DNA of 62,500 nucleotides from Prorocentrum cordatum (lineage: Eukaryota; Sar; Dinophyceae; Prorocentrales; Prorocentraceae), in the NCBI GenBank assembly GCA_963575745.1, contig CAUYUJ010015826.1, positions 873,930 to 936,429 on the forward strand, given 5' to 3'. The translations under genes and the position numbers were made by a program. This document shows, one piece after another, positions 56,404 through 62,500 of this stretch. Below the pieces are notes generated by a model that worked only from the letters and a program-made list of their open reading frames with translations, searched no databases and was not told the DNA's origin. Position 1 is the stretch's first letter, and each line of letters opens with the position of its first letter.

Positions 56404-56505
56404 TTCCGCCTCCTCCTCCTTCTCCTCCTCCTCCTCCTCCTCCTCCTCTTCCTCCTCCTCCTCCTCCTCCTCCTCCTCCTCTTCATCCTCCTCCTCCTCA
56501 GCCGA
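56404..56505. repeat. CTC/CTT trinucleotide microsatellite
   Basis: About 100 bases of CTCCTC with CTT interruptions; poly-Glu on minus, poly-Ser/Leu on plus. Confidence 0.95.
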
Positions 56506-56603
56506 TGCAGTTGACACGTTCGGCGTCCACAAGGGGAGCACAAAAACTTTTGTTCAGTCGAATAGGGCGCTTGGTTGCCATCAGACTCAAACGCCAGCGT
56601 GAA

Positions 56604-56631
56604 TTCTTGACGCTTCGCGTATCCCCACCAG
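56604..56631 (+). repeat. 28-bp repeat, third copy, at SINE insertion S2
   Basis: TTCTTGACGCTTCGC then GTATCCCCACCAG; differs from 2766-2793 at one base. The last 13 bases are part of the target-site duplication of the following element. Confidence 0.7.
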
Positions 56632-56635
56632 TTGG

Positions 56636-56799
56636 GCCTGGCCTGGCCTGGCCCAACTGGCCTCTCAGACGCCCTGGGTTGCCGCCCCCCTCGCCGCCTG
56701 ACCCGCGGCTCCCGCGCGCGCCCGGGAATTTAGTCGCGGCTGCAGCCCGACCGTGACTGTTCGCCGCAGGCGCTTCCGCCTGCGGCTGTAAAAAAAAAA
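56636..56799 (+). mobile_element. SINE-like element, copy S2, with 17-bp target-site duplication
   Basis: GTATCCCCACCAGTTGG occurs at 56619-56635 and again at 56800-56816. Between them lies a body matching S1 from TCTCAGACGCCCTGGGTTG (56663-56681), then a perfect hairpin GCCGCAGGCG CTTC CGCCTGCGGC (56763-56786), then TGTA and a ten-base A tail. This is a textbook retroposed structure. It lacks the 5' GCCATTTTGGCT part, so it is 5'-truncated. Confidence 0.85.
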
Positions 56800-57089
56800 G
56801 TATCCCCACCAGTTGGTTTATTATCCGTAAGGGCTTCGCCCTCTGCCGCCGGCCCCCTCTCTCGGAGAATGGGCCATGGAAGAGCTAAGTCATGAGGCCT
56901 TGGCGCTGTCGTGAAGCAGTATCGAAACTTCATGCGAAGCCGATTCGCAATCAGCAAAACCAACTGATCACAAGAGGGGTTACCACACCTGGCGATTGGT
57001 AAGACGTGTATGGTTTACGGGCTTGGTTACCACACCTTGCGATTAAAGGGCCGAGGGAGTTCTCGCAGTTTGGGTTACCACGCCTTGCG

Positions 57090-57775
57090 ATGGATGTGCG
57101 TGAAGGGTGGCACCGAATTTCAGAAATGTGGCAAATCCCTTGTGTTTTTGGACCCTGACCCCGCGGATCTGCGTGAGGGGTGGCACCGAATTTCAGAAAT
57201 GTGGCAAATCCCATGTGTTTTTGGACCCTGACCCCGCGGATCTGCGTGAGGGGTGGCACCGAATTTCAGAAATGTGGCAAATCCCTGTGTTTTTGGACCC
57301 TGACCCGCGGATCTGCGTGAGGGGTGGCACCGAATTTCAGAAATGTGGCAAATCCCTTGTGTTTTTGGACCCTGACCCCGCGGATCTGCGTGAGGGGTGG
57401 CACCGAATTTCAGAAATGTGGCAAATCCCATGTGTTTTTGGACCCTGACCCCGCGGATCTGCGTGAGGGGTGGCACCGAATTTCAGAAATGTGGCAAATC
57501 CCATGTGTTTTTGGACCCTGACCCCGCGGATCTGCGTGAGGGGTGGCACCGAATTTCAGAAATGTGGCAAATCCCCTGTGTTTTTGGACCCTGACCCCGC
57601 GGATCTGCGTGAGGGGTGGCACCGAATTTCAGAAATGTGGCAAATCCCCTGTGTTTTTGGACCCTGACCCCGCGGATCTGCATGAGGGGTGGCACCGAAT
57701 TTCAGAAATGTGGCAAATCCCTTGTGTGTTTTGGACCCTGACCCCGCGGATCTGCGTGAGGGGTGTCGATTTCGA
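57090..57775 (+). repeat. Nine copies of a 73-bp tandem repeat
   Basis: The unit contains GATCTGCGTGAGGGGTGGCA, CCGAATTTCAGAAATGTGGC and GTGTTTTTGGACCCTGACCC. Units from 57107 to 57760 are nearly identical, several differing by single indels. It is unrelated in sequence to the 73-bp unit of element Y. 56820-57090 upstream has a diverged GGTTACCACACCTTGCGAT repeat of about 45-50 bases. Confidence 0.95.
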
Positions 57776-58170
57776 GCCCCCCCAGCAATTCAGACAACGC
57801 GCCCAGGGGGTGCTAAAAAGCCGGTTTGGGCATCTCCCCCCCCCTCGCGCGGTCAATCAATTGGTTACAGTAACCATCAATAAGTCAATTTGTTACAGCA
57901 ACCAGCAAGAAGCAGAACTGTAACACTGGAAACTACAAGCTACAACTGTTACAGGAAACTGCGAACCTCGCGCCTACAGCCTGGTGGCCCCACAAGGGGG
58001 CCGGCGGATTCCGTGGGCGGTCGTATGCAAGATCAGTATTCCCTTCAGGAGTATTGGTGTACGACTTTGGTGGCGCCACCATATGCACCAGTTTAGGGCC
58101 AGTATGATCCCCTGGCAGCTGACGCAGTGTACTGCTCGTTGCTTTCCTGGCCACATCCTGGCACCACCCC
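57776..58170. other. No gene seen
   Basis: Short AT-richer stretch with TTGGTTACAGTAACCA (57861-57876), an exact 16-base palindrome, and duplicated CAACTGTTACAG-like words. No coding support. Confidence 0.45.
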
Positions 58171-58397
58171 CGCGCCATTTTGGCTGCGCTCCAACCCTGG
58201 TTGGTTAATCGTGCATGTGCGCGCTCCTGGACCTGGTCTTTGGCAGCTGCAGCCCGCACTCCTCCCCCTCACGCCGGCCCGCCCGCCGAGGCGCTGCTGA
58301 GGTCGCCGGCCCGTCGGCGTTAGGCAATTCGTCTCTTGCGCGGCCCGCTCGGACCTCACTCGCCGCTGGCGCCTTCGCCTGCGGCTGCGACAAATAA
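58171..58397 (+). mobile_element. SINE-like element, copy S3
   Basis: The 5' end CGCGCCATTTTGGCTGCGCT matches S1. The 3' hairpin GCCGCTGGCG CCTT CGCCTGCGGC (58362-58385) has one mismatch and is followed by GACAAATAA. GTATCCTCACCAG follows at once at 58398-58410. The middle is diverged from S1. Confidence 0.6.
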
Positions 58398-58411
58398 GTA
58401 TCCTCACCAGT

Positions 58412-58432
58412 CCGCACCCTCTCTGGCTCAAG
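58412..58432 (+). other. Relict spliced leader upstream of a repeat-bearing frame
   Basis: CCGCACCCTCTCTGGCTCAAG matches the dinoflagellate SL at 16 of 21 positions, including the last eight (GGCTCAAG). It follows GTATCCTCACCAG by one base, just as the SL relict at 1480 follows GTACCACCACCAG. Confidence 0.55.
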
Positions 58433-59001
58433 ACGCCCCGGCCCAGCTGCAAGCCGTCAGGAGGCCTCTGCCCGTTCCCTTCCCTTCTCTTGTTTCGTTT
58501 TTCCCCTTCCACATTTCCGTGGTGAGCGCGTGGTTTTCTGGCGGGGCCTGGTCAGAGTGGCACAACCCACGAGGTCGGCACAGTCAGGATTGGCACAGTC
58601 AGGGCTGGCACAGTCAAGGTTGGCACAGTCAACGTTGGCACAGTCAGGACCCACGGGGCTGGCACAGTCAAGGTTGGCACAGTCAGCGTGGTCCCCCACA
58701 TGATATTCAGCGAAGTTGGCACAGCCAGGATTGGCATAGTCAGGAGGACCGCGAACTCGACCACGCCATCACAGTCTGGGCAGCCCGCCGCGCGAGGCAG
58801 CGCGCGGCTCGTCAGCGAGCGCAGCAAGATACTTCTCCGTCTGGAACAAGATGTGACGCTTCGGCGGCCCCGCCCGCAAACGACCCAACCGCAGACTGCG
58901 AACCCGAGGTCGTCGCTTTTCGTGTCAGCATGGTCTTGGGATGTATGCGTCGAGCTTCGCTGCGCATGGCTTTGAACGCATGGCTGAGGCGCGGCTTATG
59001 A
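58433..59001 (+). CDS. Repeat-bearing frame after the SL relict, unassigned
   Basis: The frame stays open from the SL relict to a stop at 58999-59001. Residues encoded at 58570-58740 are Trp-His-Ser-Gln pentapeptides (WHSQG, WHSQD, WHSQR) from a 15-bp repeat based on GGTTGGCACAGTCAA. Downstream it reads AARRARQRAARQRAQQD and ends RMALNAWLRRGL. No ATG is obvious near the SL relict. It may be the 5' part of the gene whose 3' part carries the domain at 60.6 kb, with a frame change near 58960-59000. Confidence 0.35.
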
Positions 59002-59900
59002 GTGATCGACACGCGCGCGACATCGGCTCACGATTTGGTCATTGCATACGTATTGCTACAGCACTGGGCCAGCAGGCTGCAGCTGAACAGGGAACCTGTG
59101 TAGACACTCCCCTGGAAACGCCTGGTTTGCGCGGCTCTCCAACAGAGGTGCCCGGCGGCATGACCACGACGCAAACGCAGCGCGCCGACGGGTGGGCTGG
59201 CGCCCCGCCTACGCAGGGAGATGCGACGGTTAGTCGCTTATGCCGGGGGGATTGCGAAACGGGTCGCGTCCACCGGGAAGAGCGCGAAGATAGTCGCGAA
59301 TCGCAGGAGGAGGAGCAGGAAGAAGTCAGGGAGGACCTTGCCGACCGTCCAACGCAACCCACTGGCAGCGCGACCTCTTGGCGCACCCAACAGTTTCGGA
59401 TTCCAACGGACTCTGCGACGGTCAGTCGCCGCCACCGGGAGGAGTGCGATGATAGTCGCGAGTCGCAGAGTGAGGGGCAGGGAGAAGACAGAGAGGACTT
59501 TGCCGACCGTCCAACACAACCCGCCGGCAACACGACCCTTGGGAACACCCAGCCGCCCGGATCCAACAGACTCTGCGATGGTCGTTCACCTACGCCGGGA
59601 AGGGTGCGAAATGGGTCGCGAGCCACAGGAAAGGGGCAGGGAGAAGACAGAGAAGACCTTGCCGACCGCCCAACACAACCCAGTGGCAACGCGACCTCTG
59701 GGACCACCCAGCCGCCTCGGATTCCGACAAACTCTGCGACGGTCAGTCGCTTCAATTGGGAAGAGTGTGCAGATAGTCGCGAGACGCAGGGTGAGGGGCA
59801 GGGGGAGAACCTTGCTGACCGCCCAACACAATCCACTGGCAACACGACCCCATGGGAACACCCAGCCGCCTCGGATCCCAAGGGGGTCTGCGATGGTTAG
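58941..59900 (+). CDS. Repeat-bearing frame with about six 50-residue units, unassigned
   Basis: An open frame of 319 codons. After MSDRHARDIGSRFGHCIRIA the protein consists of diverged units of roughly 50 residues containing SATVSRRHREECDDSRESQ, EGQGEDREDLADRPTQP and TTQPPRIPTNS. The DNA period is 153-163 bases, so the frame is not kept across all units and a second frame takes over after 59900. Units carry GCGAC/GTCGC mini-hairpins. I do not recognise the protein. Confidence 0.35.
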   Translation: MYASSFAAHGFERMAEARLMSDRHARDIGSRFGHCIRIATALGQQAAAEQGTCVDTPLETPGLRGSPTEVPGGMTTTQTQRADGWAGAPPTQGDATVSRLCRGDCETGRVHREEREDSRESQEEEQEEVREDLADRPTQPTGSATSWRTQQFRIPTDSATVSRRHREECDDSRESQSEGQGEDREDFADRPTQPAGNTTLGNTQPPGSNRLCDGRSPTPGRVRNGSRATGKGQGEDREDLADRPTQPSGNATSGTTQPPRIPTNSATVSRFNWEECADSRETQGEGQGENLADRPTQSTGNTTPWEHPAASDPKGVCDG

Positions 59901-60066
59901 TCACCTGCACCGGGGAGAGTGCGAAATGGGTCGCGAGCCGCAGGAGAAGTGGCAGGGAGAAGACAAAGAGGACTTTGCCGACCGTCCAACACAACCCACT
60001 GGCGACACGACCCGTGGGACCACCCAGCCGCCTCGGATCCCAACAAACTCTGCGACGGTCAGTCGC
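59223..60066 (+). repeat. Mini-hairpins GCGAC (GGTTA/GGTCA) GTCGC
   Basis: Exact copies at 59223-59237 (loop GGTTA), 59415-59429, 59736-59750 and 60052-60066 (loop GGTCA). Two decayed copies lie at about 59575 and 59892. Same geometry (5-5-5) and same loops as the GCAGC/GCTGC hairpins at 61.2-61.5 kb, but different stems. Confidence 0.7.
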
Positions 60067-60111
60067 CTCCACTGGGAAGATCGCGAAGATGGTCGCGAGT
60101 CGCAGGAGGAA

Positions 60112-61130
60112 GGGGGTGCCCACCGCTAGGGAGGAAACCGTCGAGGAGACCATCGAGGGGGCGGCGGAGGAGTCCCTGCAGGAGAAGTGCGAGGACGAGG
60201 ATAGCGAGAGCGCCCCGGAGGACGACCTGGGCATTACGGTGGAAAGAGACAGCGGGACCTTGGAACATACGGCACTGGGGAGTTCCACCGCGCCAGCTCT
60301 CTCTCCCCTGGCGAGCGGGGCAGGGGGCAGCGAAGCCATCCTTCAGCTGGTTTCGAGGAGCCCTTGCGCCCCCCATTCGCCCTCCCTCCCCTGCCGGCGA
60401 TTCGACGCGGACGGACGCCCCTGCTAGCAGCCGCGGGGCAACCCCTGCATCCCTGCAAAGCTCGCCAGACCCCCCCCCCTCTCGGGCGGGGGCGCGGGCT
60501 CGACCGCCGAGACGGGCCGGCAGCCCAACAGGGGGGCGTCCTCGACGCGTCGGACGGGCAGGTGGTGGATGCCCAGGCCGTTCGCCGATCGCCTGCATCC
60601 AGGACCACGGGACCCCCGCACTGGAAGGCCGCTCTATAAAGCCCGGGCCCGCGACTCCCAGTGGGGGCCCCGCGGAGCGTCACCAAACGAGACGATCAGG
60701 TACCTTCAGTCCACCCCGGGCGCGTCGTTCACAGCCGTCTGGCACGCCTTTGCCGAGCATCACTCTGCCCCTGGCACCGCGCGCGCTTTCGACCCGCGTC
60801 GGCGCGATCAGCGAACCTGCGTCGCCCTCCTGGCCTCGCTTCGCAGCCGCAGCTGCGATGCTCGGGCCACGAACGACTCATTGGGCCTGGGCACCGAGTG
60901 GGCGCAGGCGCGTGGACAACACCTGGGACGCCGCGTCGGCGCGAACAGGGGGCGCCAGGCACCCCTGCGAGATGGTCGGGGTCTCGTGGGCGCCGACGCT
61001 GGCCGTTCGCTGCAGGGTGGGAGTGCTCTCGGGCAAGGTCGGGCCCTCGACGTCGGAGGCGCGGCCGTCTGCCTCCACCCCCGCGTCGACGGCGTCTGCG
61101 GGCCGTCAGCGCCCTACCAGATAATCAGAA
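60112..61130 (+). CDS. Uncharacterised gene with the same C-terminal domain as 5225-8020
   Basis: The reading from about 60112 (PTAREETVEETIEGAAEESL, acidic) stops at 60427; after a GC-rich gap the same frame reopens at 60569 and gives RDPRTGRPLYKARA, NETIRYLQSTPGASFTAVWH, FDPRRRDQRTCVALLASLRS and CDARATNDSLGLGTEWAQ. These match, in order and spacing, residues about 790-905 of the 5225-8020 product. The shared pattern is PLYK, W-HAFA, DPRR-DQ-TCV-LL-S-R, CD-RA and LGLG-WAQ. Because the acidic and Arg-rich parts upstream also correspond, both are probably members of one gene family. It is either spliced or broken at 60427. Function unknown. Confidence 0.5.
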
Positions 61131-61149
61131 CGCGTGGCGTGCGCGTCAG

Positions 61150-61570
61150 TGTACACAGGGTCATGGCGAGCTCTTCCCCCTCCCCTCACACCGCGTGCCT
61201 GGCGCGCGCTGCCCCCCCATTCTCCTCCTGCGTCCTAATGGTGCAGCGGTTAGCTGCCACACCGGGGTGCCTGCCGTGCCTGGCGTGCACTTCCCCTCCT
61301 CTCCTCCTGCCTGCGCCTGGCGTGCACTTCCTTCCCTTCCCTCCTGCATCCTTTGCTGCAGCGGTCAGCTGCCTCGCCGGGGTGGTGCCTACCGTGCCTG
61401 GCGTGCACTTCCCCTCCTTCCCTCCAACTTCCTTATTGTGCCTGGCGTGCACTTCCTTCCCTCCACTCCTGCATCCTAATGCTGCAGCGGTTAGCTGCCG
61501 CACCGGGGTGCCCACCGTGCCTGGCGTGCACTTCCCCTCCTTTCCTCCTGTTTCCTGTTTCACGGGTTTC
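61150..61570 (+). repeat. Tandem repeat with CGTGCCTGGCGTGCACTTCC
   Basis: Four to five units of 60-130 bases containing TGCAGCGGTTAGCTGCC, GCCTGGCGTGCACTTCC and CCTCCTTCCCTCC. Each full unit has a GCAGC/GCTGC mini-hairpin. Frames crossing it are extensions of the upstream gene or artefacts. Confidence 0.75.
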
Positions 61571-61619
61571 TTCCCTGGCGGCTGGGGTCTGCTGCCCAAT
61601 GCTGCTTGCTGTTGGCGTT

Positions 61620-62235
61620 CAGGTGGTCTGGAATCCATGCAAGGGTTCACGCAGGGAACGGTGCTGCGTCACATACGCTGAAGTCAGGTTCTCTCTGGCC
61701 TGCTCCTATTGACACCGAAGGTTCCAGTGGGTCTCTCGCTACATTGCCTACCTTATGGTACCTGGACCTCGGGTTCGGCATGTGTGGCTTTGTGCGCTCG
61801 TTGACCGACGTTCTCCTGCATAGACTTCGCTTTCGACAAGTTTTGCAGGTTTCTTGCCGTTTGCAGACTTGTTCTGGAATTCTTGCAAGGGCTCACACAG
61901 GGAATGGTGCTGCGTCGCATTCTCTGAGGTCAGGCGCCCCCTGGTTTGGAATTCTTGCAAGGACTCACACAGGGAACGGTGCTGCGTCGCAGTCGCTGAG
62001 GTCAGGCGCCCCCTGGCCTGCTCCTGGCTGGTGTCGGCCCCCGGCCTGGGAGGTTCCAGTGGGTCTCTCGTTGCATTGCCTACCTTGCGGTACCTGGACC
62101 TCGGGTTCGGCGTGCGTGGCTCTGTACGCTCGTTGGCTGTCGTTCTCCTGCATGGTCTTCGCTTTCGACATGTGTTGCAGGTTTTACTGCCGTTTGCCGT
62201 CTGTTCGGAGCTGAGGATGCCCATATTCACTCCGG
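61620..62235 (+). repeat. Two copies of a roughly 330-bp repeat
   Basis: GGTTCCAGTGGGTCTCTCG (61720 and 62050), GGTACCTGGACCTCGGGTTC (61759 and 62090) and CTTCGCTTTCGACA (61825 and 62158) recur in order. A shorter unit, TTGCAAGGGCTCACACAGGG, is repeated three times (61630, 61881, 61956). Confidence 0.75.
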
Positions 62236-62375
62236 CGCGGGCACGATGTTTCGGCATTTGTGTCGTCTACTTCACGGCTGTCGTCTGGGCGTGACTGTCG
62301 GTCCAGTTCGTCTTCTACGGCGTTTGCTTGACTCACACCGAGCGTTCGACGTCTGCGTGTTTCTGGTCGTGCCTC

Positions 62376-62500
62376 CGCGCCATTCTGGCTGCGTTTACTT
62401 GCTGGTCGCCGCCGGGATTTCCACGCCACAGGGTTTGGGAGTTTCGGACGCCACTGGGAATGGGTCTACCTGTTCCCTTCGCCCTTCTGAGCTGACGCCC
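62376..62500 (+). mobile_element. SINE-like element, copy S4, 5' part
   Basis: CGCGCCATTCTGGCTGCG at 62376-62393 matches the 5' ends of S1 and S3 with one change. The window ends before a 3' hairpin could be seen. Confidence 0.4.

Overview
The window is nuclear DNA of a dinoflagellate, most likely a free-living species with a large genome; I cannot name the genus. The evidence is: (i) degenerate copies of the dinoflagellate spliced leader (SL) at 1480-1514 and 58412-58432; (ii) a chlorophyll a/c light-harvesting (LHC) type reading frame at 1554-2798; (iii) a gene cut into small exons separated by introns of about 11-14 kb, with non-canonical or repeat-flanked splice sites; (iv) a decayed Ty1/copia element with the domain patterns I recall from dinoflagellate copia polyproteins; and (v) an extreme load of satellites, minisatellites and fold-back elements. 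I found no bacterial operon, phage module, rRNA, tRNA or CRISPR array. Most long open frames here are by-products of GC-rich tandem repeats.

Layout. 1-1445: little recognisable. 1446-2798: LHC-like retrocopy with two tandem SL relicts upstream and a 28-bp direct repeat on both sides. 2860-9690: repeat-built region carrying about 33 mini-hairpins of constant CTTCA-type loop and varying but paired stems; it contains a 931-codon frame (5225-8020) whose C-terminal domain recurs at 60.6-60.95 kb. 10.2-10.5 kb: a SINE-like element. 11.4-12.2 kb: an 80-bp repeat. 12.6-39.6 kb: one HAD-superfamily phosphatase-like gene on the plus strand (exons at 12624-12740, 13021-about 13139, 27426-27839, probably 31826-31936, and 39477-about 39601). 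Its roughly 14-kb intron holds the dead copia element (gag 14.3-15.4, protease 16.8-17.2, integrase 20.2-21.5, reverse transcriptase/RNase H 25.5-26.4 kb), itself interrupted by about 3 kb of repeats. Its next intron(s) hold a composite satellite element (28.4-31.7 and 32.5-36.8 kb) into which a second TIR-bearing element has inserted.

39.6-56 kb is almost entirely accessory DNA: fold-back and TIR elements (40.9, 43.1, 43.4, 55.5 kb), a second copy of the TIR element swollen by a CAGCCT array (44.0-46.4 kb), 16 or so 90-bp repeats (46.5-48.0 kb), and families of GGCC/CTTGG-type, pyrimidine-rich and trinucleotide repeats. 56.6-58.4 kb holds two more SINE-like copies, one with a 17-bp target-site duplication. 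58.4-61.1 kb is a second repeat-bearing reading frame region that starts just after an SL relict and ends in the same novel domain as the 5.2-8.0 kb frame. 61.2-62.5 kb is tandem repeat plus the 5' part of another SINE-like copy.

The genes do not form a pathway. The window is best read as one live split gene (HAD), one or two retrocopies, a pair of related uncharacterised genes, and many layers of mobile and repetitive DNA. Function beyond the named families is not claimed.
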